64,000 nt of DNA. It comes from Fulvivirga ligni. Lineage in GTDB: Bacteria; Bacteroidota; Bacteroidia; Cytophagales; Cyclobacteriaceae. Each line of letters starts with the position of its first letter. Positions within the stretch are counted from its first letter, which is position 1. Made by a program: the position numbers and the translations under genes. The notes under the pieces were generated by a model. It ran no database searches. It saw only the letters and a program-made list of their open reading frames with translations, and was not told the origin of the DNA. Where the stretch lies: NCBI RefSeq assembly GCF_021389935.1, contig NZ_CP089979.1, forward strand, positions 2,151,001 through 2,215,000. Reading direction: 5' to 3'. Below, piece by piece: positions 1-8,391 of this stretch.

Positions 1-222
1 CAAAGAGAGCATTTGGCCTTAAATGAAAGGGAAGTGTTGCTTACCAAATACCACCTGAAACGTTATGGCCTTATTTCACTTATTCCATTAGTATCGATGC
101 TGGTGGTCATTCTTTTTGGAGGCACAGCATCAGGATGGGCAGGACTGATTTATCTGGGAAATGTCTTCATCATTATCTTCGATAAAAGATTTAGAAGAAG
201 GTTGCAGGCTACTCCCAAATGA
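1..222 (+). CDS. C-terminal end of a small membrane protein (partial)
   Basis: The frame is open from the first base of the window, so this is the 3' end of a gene that starts upstream; the internal TTG at base 13 need not be the real start. The visible 73 residues hold two hydrophobic stretches separated by a short Gly/Ala/Ser turn, followed by a basic tail (KRFRRRLQ) that would sit in the cytoplasm. The pattern resembles the C-terminal helices of TMEM175/DUF1211-type membrane proteins, but too little is present to assign a family. Its 3' end overlaps the convergent protease gene by 14 bp. Confidence 0.6.
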   Translation, partial: QREHLALNEREVLLTKYHLKRYGLISLIPLVSMLVVILFGGTASGWAGLIYLGNVFIIIFDKRFRRRLQATPK

Positions 223-1672
223 TCTCAACACAGTTTTCAGGTGAAGCTACGGTGGTTCTCTTGGCTTCTTTCTGTCTTTTTACCGTTACTTTGCCATTTC
301 TGGATATCAATAGTTTCTGAAACAGCACATTAACAGCATCTGATTTATAAAATGCTACCAGATTGTCAGAACCCATCATCACTTCTACCTCATCGGCTTT
401 AGTCTTTATTATCTTTCTTTGGGTTTTGTTTTTCCCTCCATTCAGTATATCAATGGCCTTTTTGATATTAGGTACACCATAACCCAGATAATTATTAGGC
501 AGCTGAGATAAATGAGCTGACTGCTCCAAAGCTTTCCTGATTTCTTGTGGTGTAGCTTCTGGAAAGCCCTGTTGCAAGCTGGCGATAAGCCCTGTGATTA
601 CCGGAGCAGCAAATGAGGTTCCTGAAACGGAATAGCAGGAGAGGTCCGGCTTTATATGTTTCAGATTTTCTGGCCCGATGGAGCTGTAATATTGTCTTTT
701 CCAGTTACGTATGTCTGTGGCCCCCACGGTGATAACCCCTTCAGCATCAGCAGGCACGGAAACTACTTTAAATTTATTATTGCCGTCATTTCCAGCAGCC
801 AGCACTATGGTCATGCCTTTTTCTTTAGTGGCGATATTGGCCGCTTTTGTAATAGCGCTGGATGAGCCATCTACATCAGAAGGAGAGTAGTTTTGAGAGG
901 CATCATTGAAGCCGGTAGAATAACCCACTGAGGAGTTGATAAGGTATACACCCTGCTCATACATCCATTCTACAGCAGCAACCCAGTGGTCTTCCTCGCC
1001 TCGGTACTCTTTATCGCCCTGGTCGGTACGGGCTAAGTAGAACATGGCTTCTGTAGCAGTACCAAAGTACTTTTCAGAGCCCGATCGGCCTGCGATCATA
1101 GTCCAAACTTTGGTGCCATGATTATCCTGATATCGGGCTGACCCTGTATATGGATTAGTTACATCCTTTTCAATATAATTTTTGTAGGCAGCCACCTGCT
1201 TGTTACTGAGGATATGAATGAGTTCATCCGCTTCATCGGCACCCAGAAAGCCACCGTCAATAATTCCTATTTTAATTCCTTTTCCGAACCAGCCTAATGC
1301 TATCAGTGTATCAGCATTCATTTGATTGAGTACCTGTACAGCTTGCAGGGAGCCGGTGCCTGAGTGTTCTCTAAAATGGATTTCAACCGGGCTGAGCGCT
1401 TTTACAAAGCCTAGGTTTGAAATGGATTCATATTCATTTTGAGATAAATAGGCCGTTGTGGCATTGAGCCATTTGGAGTTAGTTCTTGCGGTTATTCCCA
1501 GTTGTGAAAGGCTATCTAAATAGGCCTGATTTACGGGTAGGTCGTAGAGCTCTGTCTTACTGAGAGTGGGGACTTCCTGCGTTTTGTCTTTGAAATATAT
1601 CCAGTACTTTTGTTGCGCATGAAGGGATAATGAAAATAGCGTGATACACGCCAATAATAGTGATTTTTTCAT
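209..1672 (-). CDS. Secreted subtilisin-family (S8) serine protease
   Basis: 487-residue exported peptidase. Residues 1-20 form a Sec signal peptide ending in HAQ. The catalytic triad of the subtilase fold is visible: Asp139 in IGIIDGG, His185 in DNHGT and Ser353 in SGTSFAAP; Asn295 in AAGND is the oxyanion-hole residue. Residues about 20-120 resemble an inhibitory propeptide region. The roughly 80 residues after the catalytic domain look like a beta-rich C-terminal extension, perhaps linked to secretion, but no clear type IX sorting motif is seen. It is transcribed alone and converges on the upstream membrane-protein gene. A role in degrading extracellular or periplasmic protein is inferred from the family; the substrate is unknown. 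Confidence 0.93.
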   Translation of the reverse strand: MKKSLLLACITLFSLSLHAQQKYWIYFKDKTQEVPTLSKTELYDLPVNQAYLDSLSQLGITARTNSKWLNATTAYLSQNEYESISNLGFVKALSPVEIHFREHSGTGSLQAVQVLNQMNADTLIALGWFGKGIKIGIIDGGFLGADEADELIHILSNKQVAAYKNYIEKDVTNPYTGSARYQDNHGTKVWTMIAGRSGSEKYFGTATEAMFYLARTDQGDKEYRGEEDHWVAAVEWMYEQGVYLINSSVGYSTGFNDASQNYSPSDVDGSSSAITKAANIATKEKGMTIVLAAGNDGNNKFKVVSVPADAEGVITVGATDIRNWKRQYYSSIGPENLKHIKPDLSCYSVSGTSFAAPVITGLIASLQQGFPEATPQEIRKALEQSAHLSQLPNNYLGYGVPNIKKAIDILNGGKNKTQRKIIKTKADEVEVMMGSDNLVAFYKSDAVNVLFQKLLISRNGKVTVKRQKEAKRTTVASPENCVEIIWE

Positions 1673-1711
1673 GCTTTAATTTATTGAATTGAAAACCAAC
1701 TACCAGAAGTA

Positions 1712-3001
1712 ATGAGATACCAACCCATAAATAACGAGCTTTTTACCATAAATAGAAGTCGATTTGCTGAAATGTTGAAGCCTAACTCCATTGCAGTCTT
1801 CAATTCTAATGACATTATGCCTACCAATGCGGACGGTACTATGGCTTTCAGGCAAAATAATGACCTGTACTATCTATCAGGCATTGATCAGGAAGAAAGT
1901 ATTCTGGTTATTTATCCTGATTTTCATAATGAAAGGCTAAGGGAGATATTGTTTCTAAGAGAGACTAATGATGAAATTGCCATTTGGGAAGGTCATAAAT
2001 ATACCAAGCAAGAAGCCAAGGAGGCGAGTGGTATAGAAACCATCTTTTGGTTATCTCAGTTTGATAATGTTTTTAATACGTTAATGGCTGAGGCTGAATA
2101 TGTTTACTTAAATACTAACGAACATATCAGAGCTGCTGTTAGTGTAGAAACGCGTGATTCCAGATTTATTAAACAGTGTATGGCCAGCTTTCCGTTGCAT
2201 AAATACGAGCGTGTGGCGCCTATTATGCATGAGCTTAGGGCGGTGAAATCAAATTTGGAAATAGCCACGATGCAGAAGGCCTGCGATATTACCGAAAAGG
2301 GTTTTAGAAGAGTGCTGGAATTCACTAAACCTGGAGTGATGGAATACGAAGTTGAGGCTGAGTATATTCATGAATTTGTTCGTAATGGCTCCAGAGGTTT
2401 TGCATATACACCAATAGTAGCGTCAGGATTTAATGCTTGCGTGCTTCATTATATCGAAAACAGTCAGGAATGTAAAGATGGCGATCTATTGCTGATGGAT
2501 GTAGGGGCAGAATATGCTAACTACAATTCCGATATGACTCGTACTATTCCGGTGTCAGGTAGATTTACTGATAGACAAAAAGATGTTTATAATGCTGTGC
2601 TGAGGGTGATGAAAGAGGCTATGCAAATGTTAGTGCCTGGAAATGTAATTTCTCAATACCATAAAGAGGTTGGTCTATTCATGCAGAGTGAACTGGTGCA
2701 GCTTGGTCTTCTAGATCAGACAGATATTAAAAATGGAACTGATCTCATGCCAGCATACAAAAAGTATTTCATGCATGGCACATCTCACCATCTCGGCCTG
2801 GACGTGCATGATGTAGGTAATATTTATCAGGAGATGAAGCCTGGAATGGTCTTCACTGTGGAGCCTGGAATTTACATTCGCGAAGAGAATATGGGTATTC
2901 GCTTAGAGAATAATGTGGTTATCACAGAAGACGGCATCATAGACCTGATGGAAAATATTCCTTTAGAGGCTGATGAAATTGAAGACCTGATGAACTCCTG
3001 A
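1712..3001 (+). CDS. pepP: Xaa-Pro aminopeptidase (M24B)
   Basis: 429-residue cytosolic metallopeptidase that removes N-terminal residues preceding proline. Residues 1-150 match the aminopeptidase P N-terminal domain and residues about 175-420 form the pita-bread catalytic domain. The five dimetal ligands are all present: Asp263 (LLLMDVGAEY), Asp274 (NSDMTRT), His359 (HGTSHHLGLDVHD), Glu384 (FTVEPGIY) and Glu399 (GIRLENN). Length equals that of E. coli PepP. The gene is divergent from the subtilase with about 40 bp between the start codons. It appears to be monocistronic and is followed by an inverted repeat. Confidence 0.95.
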   Translation: MRYQPINNELFTINRSRFAEMLKPNSIAVFNSNDIMPTNADGTMAFRQNNDLYYLSGIDQEESILVIYPDFHNERLREILFLRETNDEIAIWEGHKYTKQEAKEASGIETIFWLSQFDNVFNTLMAEAEYVYLNTNEHIRAAVSVETRDSRFIKQCMASFPLHKYERVAPIMHELRAVKSNLEIATMQKACDITEKGFRRVLEFTKPGVMEYEVEAEYIHEFVRNGSRGFAYTPIVASGFNACVLHYIENSQECKDGDLLLMDVGAEYANYNSDMTRTIPVSGRFTDRQKDVYNAVLRVMKEAMQMLVPGNVISQYHKEVGLFMQSELVQLGLLDQTDIKNGTDLMPAYKKYFMHGTSHHLGLDVHDVGNIYQEMKPGMVFTVEPGIYIREENMGIRLENNVVITEDGIIDLMENIPLEADEIEDLMNS

Positions 3002-3009
3002 TATCGTGC

Positions 3010-3028
3010 TGTGGAATTATTTTCCACA
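3010..3028. terminator. Small inverted repeat between convergent genes
   Basis: A 7-bp perfect inverted repeat (TGTGGAA / TTCCACA) with a 5-nt spacer sits between the convergent pepP and the small membrane-protein gene. There is no T-tract on either side, so its role as a terminator is only suggested by position. Confidence 0.35.
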
Positions 3029-3048
3029 ACTTGCACCAAATTCATCAA

Positions 3049-3252
3049 TTACACTTCTGGTTGGAGCTCTACACGGGGCTCCTTCACCTCTTTATTTTTA
3101 CCCCAGTTTCTTTTGTAAGCTACTGCACTTTGATACTTTAAAGCTGCTCTATTCTTGAATTCTGTGATTTTTGAGGCCTTTTTCTTGATATATCGACCTA
3201 AAACGAAAAGGGCAATGGCACTATAGATAATGGTAAGTATTGTTACGAACAT
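3049..3252 (-). CDS. Small single-pass membrane protein, unknown function
   Basis: 67 residues. Residues 3-20 form one hydrophobic helix, followed by a strongly basic segment (RYIKKKASKITEFKNR) that would face the cytoplasm, and a hydrophilic tail. No family is recognised. It lies between two housekeeping genes with its own upstream spacer, and the start is the only ATG that includes the membrane helix. Coding potential is supported mainly by the coherent membrane-anchor/basic-tail layout. Confidence 0.6.
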   Translation of the reverse strand: MFVTILTIIYSAIALFVLGRYIKKKASKITEFKNRAALKYQSAVAYKRNWGKNKEVKEPRVELQPEV

Positions 3253-3306
3253 AGTTTTATCTGTTTAATTTTACTTAATAAACCTTCAACATAAGTGCCA
3301 TAAATT

Positions 3307-3729
3307 ATGACCGACTCTAAAAATATATTCAATTCAAGTAACGCACCTGAGGCCGTAGGATTGTATCCGCATGCTCGGAAAGTAGGAGAACTGCTGTTTC
3401 TTTCGGGGGTGGGGCCTCGTAAAAAAGGAACTAAAGAAATACCCGGAGTAACCCTAAATGCAGCGGGTGAAATTGAAGCTTATAACATAGAAGAGCAGTG
3501 TAGATCGGTCTTTGAAAATGTAAGAACCATACTTGAAGATGCAGGCTCTTCATGGGATAAGTTAGTAGACGTTACGGTTTTTCTTACCAATATGAAAGGG
3601 GACTTTGCCACTTATAATAAGATTTATGCAGAGTACTTTAATGATACTCAACCTTGTCGCACCACAGTGGAAGTAAATGCTTTACCAACGCCAATTGCTA
3701 TTGAGTTGAAGTGTATAGCTACTATATAA
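3307..3729 (+). CDS. RidA/YjgF family reactive-intermediate deaminase
   Basis: 140-residue protein of the RidA (YjgF/YER057c/UK114) family, whose members hydrolyse reactive enamine/imine intermediates released by PLP enzymes or act in amino-acid and aromatic catabolism. The family core runs from about residue 20 to the end. Arg118 in PCRTTVEV is the substrate-carboxylate-binding arginine, and the C-terminal IAIELKCIA block is typical. It is slightly longer than E. coli RidA (about 128 residues) because of an N-terminal extension and an insert near residue 40, so it may belong to a subfamily other than RidA proper. It is monocistronic, with a strong terminator directly after the stop codon. 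Confidence 0.88.
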   Translation: MTDSKNIFNSSNAPEAVGLYPHARKVGELLFLSGVGPRKKGTKEIPGVTLNAAGEIEAYNIEEQCRSVFENVRTILEDAGSSWDKLVDVTVFLTNMKGDFATYNKIYAEYFNDTQPCRTTVEVNALPTPIAIELKCIATI

Positions 3730-3730
3730 A

Positions 3731-3755
3731 AAAAAGCCTCAAAAGAGGCTTTTTT
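3731..3755. terminator. Bidirectional rho-independent terminator
   Basis: The stem AAAAAGCCTC / GAGGCTTTTT with an AAAA loop lies two bases after the ridA-like stop codon and between convergent genes. A-tract and T-tract flanks let it serve both strands. Confidence 0.85.
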
Positions 3756-3776
3756 ATTTAATATCTAAAGTAGTCC

Positions 3777-4103
3777 TTAAACAGCGAAGCTTTCACCGCA
3801 TCCACAGGTACGAGTAGCATTGGGGTTAATGAATTGAAAACCCTTACCATTTAAGCCATCAGAAAAGTCTAAAGTGGTACCTAGTAAATACAGTAGACTT
3901 TTCTTATCTACTAATATTTTAATTCCTTTATCTTCAAATATCTCATCTGAAGCTTCTACAGCGGCGTCAAATTTCAGGTCATACATTAAGCCTGAGCATC
4001 CACCACCTTGTACAAGTACTCTTATATTATGATCAGATGTTTTTCCTTCTTCATTTCGAAGTGAAACAATCTTGTCTTTTGCTTTATCGGTTACGTTAAT
4101 CAT
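3777..4103 (-). CDS. A-type Fe-S cluster carrier (HesB/IscA/ErpA/SufA family)
   Basis: 108-residue cytosolic protein that accepts or transfers Fe-S clusters. The three cluster-binding cysteines of the family are present: Cys36 in GGGCSGLMY, and Cys100 and Cys102 in the C-terminal CGCGESF motif. Length is typical. It lies apart from the suf operon found near 26-32 kb in this window but probably works with it. A small conserved gene (4115-4528) is 11 bp upstream on the same strand, suggesting co-transcription. IscA, ErpA and SufA cannot be told apart from sequence alone, so no symbol is given. Confidence 0.93.
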   Translation of the reverse strand: MINVTDKAKDKIVSLRNEEGKTSDHNIRVLVQGGGCSGLMYDLKFDAAVEASDEIFEDKGIKILVDKKSLLYLLGTTLDFSDGLNGKGFQFINPNATRTCGCGESFAV

Positions 4104-4114
4104 GTTTTGTTAAT

Positions 4115-4528
4115 TTAAGCTACTGGGTTTAAAACCACACTAAATACCGTGATGGTGTTAGAGTCACGGCCGTAATATAATTTATCCAAGGCATCATACA
4201 CTCCGCTGGCTCTGAAATAAGAGGTGTGAAGCTCTTTTTCACCGTTAGCGATCCACTGTATGGTGTAGCTGCTCTCTTTCTCTTTATAGTGCTGCACATA
4301 TTCCAGCATTTTTTGTAGAGCATCTACTTTGTCAAACCCTCTCACAGAGTGAAATAAGAATGACTGATGGTGCCTTGGGTTGATGGTGATCAGGTCCAGC
4401 TTCACTTTTCCCTCTACATTGCCGTACTCAAACATAAGGGCATTACTCCTTAGCCCGAGATGGCTTTTTATCTCTTTCTGTATGCGTGCTGCCTCTACGT
4501 GAACATCACTGGAAGTTTCCATCATCAT
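4115..4528 (-). CDS. Conserved hypothetical protein next to the Fe-S carrier
   Basis: 137-residue soluble protein of mixed alpha/beta composition with no signal peptide or membrane segment. No family is recognised. It begins with three consecutive ATG codons, so the exact start is uncertain by up to two residues. It is immediately upstream of the A-type Fe-S carrier with an 11-bp gap, which suggests one transcript; a link to Fe-S metabolism would be inference only. It contains no cysteine, so it is unlikely to bind a cluster itself. Confidence 0.72.
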   Translation of the reverse strand: MMMETSSDVHVEAARIQKEIKSHLGLRSNALMFEYGNVEGKVKLDLITINPRHHQSFLFHSVRGFDKVDALQKMLEYVQHYKEKESSYTIQWIANGEKELHTSYFRASGVYDALDKLYYGRDSNTITVFSVVLNPVA

Positions 4529-4646
4529 AGCGGTATTTCTGATACTAATTGAATAAATTTAAAAATAAAACTTTACCAAAATTTAAAAAGTTTCAAATTT
4601 TGAGCAAAGTTAGCCAAAAGCTGGCTTATCCCCTAAACGTAGAATT

Positions 4647-5054
4647 ATGATTAAAGTTGAACATATAGGAATAGCAGTTAAAAATATAAACAACTCAAAT
4701 GAGCTTTTTACCAAGCTATTTAACCAGCAGCCATATAAATTAGAATCAGTGGAATCCGAAAAAGTGTCCACTTCTTTTTTTCAGATGGGTGAAACAAAGA
4801 TAGAATTATTGGAAGCTACTGATCCGGATTCACCGATTGCTAAATTTATAGAGAAGCGCGGTGAGGGTATTCATCATATTGCTTACGAAGTTGAAAACAT
4901 TGAAGCAGAGATGAAGAGGTTAAAAAATGAAGGATTTACCTTACTGAATGAAACACCGAAAAAAGGAGCAGACAATAAGTTGGTTTGCTTTTTACATCCC
5001 AAATCTACTAACGGTGTTTTAATAGAGCTTTGCCAGGAAATTACTTCTTCTTGA
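4647..5054 (+). CDS. mce: Methylmalonyl-CoA epimerase
   Basis: 135-residue vicinal-oxygen-chelate protein that interconverts (2S)- and (2R)-methylmalonyl-CoA in propionate/succinyl-CoA metabolism. Two VOC modules of beta-alpha-beta-beta-beta type are visible. Likely metal ligands are His6 in VEHIGIAV, His76 or His77 in GIHHIAYE and Glu127 in VLIELCQ, which matches the family layout and length. No mutase or carboxylase gene is adjacent. Its last 14 bp overlap an antisense small lipoprotein gene. The pathway normally uses a B12-dependent mutase, consistent with the B12-dependent ethanolamine lyase also found in this window. Confidence 0.93.
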   Translation: MIKVEHIGIAVKNINNSNELFTKLFNQQPYKLESVESEKVSTSFFQMGETKIELLEATDPDSPIAKFIEKRGEGIHHIAYEVENIEAEMKRLKNEGFTLLNETPKKGADNKLVCFLHPKSTNGVLIELCQEITSS

Positions 5055-5217
5055 AGCTCTTAAATTTCTTTGGAGTTGCCTGCCCGTACTGAATAGAGTT
5101 ATAGTGCTTCAGTTTCTTCTTACCCACAGCAGTTTTGTATTGCGGCTTTGGTCCGCAAGAGGTAAGAATGGCAAGTAAAGTCAGTATAAAACAAAAATAT
5201 TTGATCGTGGCTTTCAT
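5041..5217 (-). CDS. Small basic lipoprotein, unknown function
   Basis: A 58-residue reading frame, read by eye, starting at ATG 5217. Residues 1-20 form a lipoprotein signal peptide with lipobox LTSC (Cys21). The mature part is short and lysine-rich, starting CGPKPQYKT and ending KFKSFKKK. The signal peptide, lipobox and clean stop make it a credible gene although it is short. It runs convergently into mce and the two overlap by 14 bp. Small basic lipoproteins of this kind are common in Bacteroidota; no function can be assigned. Confidence 0.72.
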   Translation of the reverse strand: MKATIKYFCFILTLLAILTSCGPKPQYKTAVGKKKLKHYNSIQYGQATPKKFKSFKKK

Positions 5218-5320
5218 AATAGTTGGTGTTCTTCTGTGCTGCTACTCGAGCAATCTGTAGATTGATAGGTTTCAAGCCACATTTGTAACCCCGAATGAAG
5301 CCGATTTAAGGATATAGCCT

Positions 5321-5328
5321 TACCTTTG
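5321..5328 (+). promoter_or_regulatory. Candidate -7 box (TACCTTTG) for thiL
   Basis: TACCTTTG matches the Bacteroidota -7 consensus TAnnTTTG and lies about 70 bp before the thiL start. No convincing -33 TTTG partner is visible. Confidence 0.5.
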
Positions 5329-5398
5329 CAGGGTAAATGACAAAATATATCGATGAATTGAAATTTTCAGTTTCATCACATGATAATAAAACTTGATA

Positions 5399-6430
5399 AT
5401 GAGCGAAAATAGAACGGAAATAGGTAAGCTGGGAGAGTTTGGGTTAATAGATAAAATAAGTGAGAACTTTTCAATCACTAATCAGGAAACGGCTCTGGGA
5501 ATAGGAGATGACGCCGCGCTTATTGATAGTGGTGATCATTACACTGTGCTGTCTACTGACATGTTATTAGAAGGAGTGCATTTTGATCTTTCTTTCATGC
5601 CATTGCAGCATTTGGGCTATAAAGCTATTGCTGTGAATGTTTCAGACATAGCAGCCATGAACGCTACTCCTAAGCAAGTTACGGTGAGCCTGGGCTTGAG
5701 TAACAGATTTTCGGTAGAAGCAGTTGAAGAGCTTTATAGAGGTATAAAAGCAGCATGTGATAGCTATAAGGTAGACCTCATTGGCGGAGATACTACTTCT
5801 TCAAGAAGTGGTTTGGTGATTTCTGTTACCGTAACCGGTATAGCCAACAAAGACGCAGTGGTTAAAAGAAGCGGAGCACAAATAGACGACGTGATTTGTG
5901 TAACAGGTGATTTAGGTGGTGCCTATATGGGACTTCAGATATTAGAAAGAGAGAAGCAGGTTTTCCTGGCTAATCCTGATATGAAGCCTCAGCTGGATAA
6001 GTATGATTACATCGTACAAAGGCAGCTTAAGCCTGAAGCCAGAATGGACATTATCCATGAACTAAAAGACTTTGGTGTAGTGCCTACTTCTATGATAGAC
6101 GTTTCTGATGGTTTAGCGTCTGAGCTTTTCCACATCAGCAAGCAGTCTGAGGTAGGAATGAAGATTTATGAAGATAAATTACCGATCGATAAGCAGACTT
6201 ATGACACTGGTTATGAGTTAAATATAGATGCTACTACTGCATCACTAAACGGTGGTGAAGATTATGAGCTGCTGTTTACAGTTTCTAAAGCAGACATGGA
6301 AAAGCTAAAGAAACATGCTGATATTCACTTTATAGGAGTGGTGCAAGCTAAAGAAGCTGGAAATATTATGATTACTAAAGGGGAGAGAGAAGTGATACTT
6401 CAGGCGCAGGGCTGGAACCACTTTGAATAG
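5399..6430 (+). CDS. thiL: Thiamine-monophosphate kinase
   Basis: 343-residue enzyme that phosphorylates thiamine monophosphate to the cofactor thiamine diphosphate. The PurM/ThiL ATP-binding fold is recognised from GIGDDAA (residues 34-40), STDMLLEGVHF (52-62), DIAAMNATP, GGDTTSS and the C-terminal MIDVSDGLASE block with its Asp. The ATG at 5399 is preferred over an in-frame TTG two codons upstream. No other thi genes are adjacent. A strong hairpin follows the gene. Confidence 0.95.
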   Translation: MSENRTEIGKLGEFGLIDKISENFSITNQETALGIGDDAALIDSGDHYTVLSTDMLLEGVHFDLSFMPLQHLGYKAIAVNVSDIAAMNATPKQVTVSLGLSNRFSVEAVEELYRGIKAACDSYKVDLIGGDTTSSRSGLVISVTVTGIANKDAVVKRSGAQIDDVICVTGDLGGAYMGLQILEREKQVFLANPDMKPQLDKYDYIVQRQLKPEARMDIIHELKDFGVVPTSMIDVSDGLASELFHISKQSEVGMKIYEDKLPIDKQTYDTGYELNIDATTASLNGGEDYELLFTVSKADMEKLKKHADIHFIGVVQAKEAGNIMITKGEREVILQAQGWNHFE

Positions 6431-6453
6431 TAATCCAGGTTAAATAAGATTGT

Positions 6454-6490
6454 AAAGGTTTTTGAAGTAGTAAGAACTTCAAAAACCTTT
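6454..6490. terminator. Strong bidirectional terminator
   Basis: A perfect 15-bp stem (6454-6468 with 6476-6490) and a 7-nt loop, followed by a T-rich run, lie between the convergent thiL and the next gene. Confidence 0.88.
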
Positions 6491-6497
6491 TTTTATT

Positions 6498-6866
6498 TTA
6501 ATCTATCGGGTAAGGAATGAAAACGAAATTGGTAAAGTCTTCATCCACCACAAAAAGACAGCAAAACTCATCAGGGTCTTTGTAGTTAGCCTTAAATTCT
6601 TCCAACGCATCTTCTGCTACAATCTCTCTCTGCACAAATTCATCTAAATAAGAAGCATTGTAGTGCCAGTTTACCGCCAGCTCAGTTTTGCCTACAAGTA
6701 ATTGACCAATAGGTAATTCTATTTTTGAAATAGGAAAAATAGGGTAATCTGAAAATCCCCTTTTTCTAATTTGGTAAGAAGCCTCTTTTAGTGTGTCTGA
6801 TACTACCACAAAGTCTTCAGATATCTGTCCTAAATACTTTCCGTTAAGTTCCGGATCGTTATTCAT
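6498..6866 (-). CDS. Conserved hypothetical protein
   Basis: 122-residue acidic soluble protein without signal peptide or membrane helix. The N-terminal half (residues 8-60) reads like a small alpha/beta domain with hydrophobic strands, and the C-terminal half is rich in Glu, Asp and Phe. No family is recognised. The gene stands alone, with a shared terminator on its 3' side, and is probably monocistronic. It could be a small regulatory or immunity-type protein, but the sequence gives no basis for choosing. Confidence 0.68.
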   Translation of the reverse strand: MNNDPELNGKYLGQISEDFVVVSDTLKEASYQIRKRGFSDYPIFPISKIELPIGQLLVGKTELAVNWHYNASYLDEFVQREIVAEDALEEFKANYKDPDEFCCLFVVDEDFTNFVFIPYPID

Positions 6867-6927
6867 AATAATGATTCTTTTATTGTGAGCTACAAAATTA
6901 ACAAAACAAGTGCTTTTGAGTATTGGT

Positions 6928-7512
6928 TTAGTTGTTAAGTAGCCAATCTGAGGTAAATTTCTTTATCTGTGGGAAAAATTCATTGAATTCTTCTTTAAAC
7001 TCCTGCTCATATTTAATCAGTTCTTCCACTGCTTCATCCATTTTAGATTCGAACTTGGTGCGGCTACTAAGGCCTGTTAGCGCCCTATCTATGCCTTCAG
7101 TATACTGATAGCTATATAACCAATCGCCCCGTTCCATATACTTAAACATTTCTTTGGCCCGGCTGGGAATATTATCTTTCAAAGTGGCAATGGATTGGTA
7201 TACACTCAGAGAAAAATCTTTAAGCCCTTTTTGGTGGAATTTATCCCACTGGCTGGCTAAAAAGTAGTCATAAAAAAGATCTACTATAACGCCGCTGTAA
7301 TGCCGGTATTTCTGGCTCAAACGTTTTTTGCTCTCCAAAACCAGCGGGTGTGCATCAGTATAATTATCAATCTGCCGGTGAAGTAAAATGCCTCTTTTTA
7401 AATCTCCTGAATAGTGCTCATATCTTTTGCCCTTTACAAAATCACCGATGAGGTTTCCCACCAATAATTCAGTGTTTTCTCCAGATAAATATGCATGAGC
7501 GAGTAGATTCAT
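6928..7512 (-). CDS. acpH: Acyl carrier protein phosphodiesterase (AcpH family)
   Basis: 194-residue protein of the ACP phosphodiesterase family (HD-related fold), which removes the 4'-phosphopantetheine arm from holo-ACP. The N-terminal motif NLLAHAYLSG, followed by LVGNLIGDFVKG (Asp24) and RGILLHRQID with downstream YTDAHP, matches the conserved metal-binding pattern. Length equals that of E. coli AcpH. It is monocistronic and divergent from the methyltransferase gene. The in vivo importance of this activity is unclear even where it has been studied. Confidence 0.85.
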   Translation of the reverse strand: MNLLAHAYLSGENTELLVGNLIGDFVKGKRYEHYSGDLKRGILLHRQIDNYTDAHPLVLESKKRLSQKYRHYSGVIVDLFYDYFLASQWDKFHQKGLKDFSLSVYQSIATLKDNIPSRAKEMFKYMERGDWLYSYQYTEGIDRALTGLSSRTKFESKMDEAVEELIKYEQEFKEEFNEFFPQIKKFTSDWLLNN

Positions 7513-7656
7513 AAGGGGTAATTATAAAAAAGATTTGCTTAAGATAGGTCATTTTGAGTCAGCAAAAGCACGTTTGTTATATGGTTTCTTTTTTTTAATG
7601 AATAATTAATGAAATTGAAATATATTTAGCCATCTCTTAATCACAATATTGCAAGC

Positions 7657-8349
7657 ATGTCTAAAGATGTTTATGGTCAGGCGCTAAAAGATTACTTACA
7701 GGGTAAATTTGAAGCGCCTTTATTAATTCATAATAACTATGGAGAGCCTGAAGAAATGCCAGTGGAGGTGTTTTTTCGAGAGCCTGATGACCTTTCTGAG
7801 CTTGAACATTACGCTCTGGAACTGTGCGATGGTAAAATACTAGATGTAGGCGCTGGTACCGGCGTACATACACTAATGCTTCAGGATAAATATTATACTG
7901 TGGCGCTTGATAGCTCGAAAGATGCTTGTAAGGTAATGAGTCAGCGCGGAGTAAAGAACATCGTTCATGCAGATTTAATGCACTACAAACCAGATAGAAA
8001 GTTTGATACCATGCTTATGCTTATGAATGGTACAGGTATTCTGGGTACACTTCAGGCCTTTAAAAACTTTCTTACCTATGCTCAAAATTTGCTTAATGAA
8101 AACGGCAGGATCATAGTGGATTCCAGTGATATAGAATACTTATATGAGGAAGGAAATTACCCTGACTACTATTATGGGCAGATTGAATATCAGTTTGAAT
8201 ACAAGCAGGAGCTGGGCGAAATGTTCAAGTGGCTATATATAGACCAGGATTCTTTAACCAGAATAGCTGCTGAGGTGGGTTGGGCTACTCATATTGTTTT
8301 TGAGGGGGAAGAGGATGAGTACCTTGCTGTACTGCAGCCTTTTAGTTAA
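7657..8349 (+). CDS. Class I SAM-dependent methyltransferase
   Basis: 230 residues. Motif I for SAM binding is seen at residues 61-70 (ILDVGAGTGV), followed by an acidic residue at the end of strand 2 (ALDSS) and a motif IV-like segment (FDTMLMLMNGTG). The C-terminal part is rich in Tyr, Asp and Glu. The substrate cannot be deduced. It precedes the ethanolamine permease by 42 bp on the same strand, so read-through into the eat-eut operon is possible, but a functional link is not evident. Confidence 0.85.
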   Translation: MSKDVYGQALKDYLQGKFEAPLLIHNNYGEPEEMPVEVFFREPDDLSELEHYALELCDGKILDVGAGTGVHTLMLQDKYYTVALDSSKDACKVMSQRGVKNIVHADLMHYKPDRKFDTMLMLMNGTGILGTLQAFKNFLTYAQNLLNENGRIIVDSSDIEYLYEEGNYPDYYYGQIEYQFEYKQELGEMFKWLYIDQDSLTRIAAEVGWATHIVFEGEEDEYLAVLQPFS

Positions 8350-8391
8350 ATTGTTGCCTTTACCTAATTAATCCTAAACTAAACCTATCTT

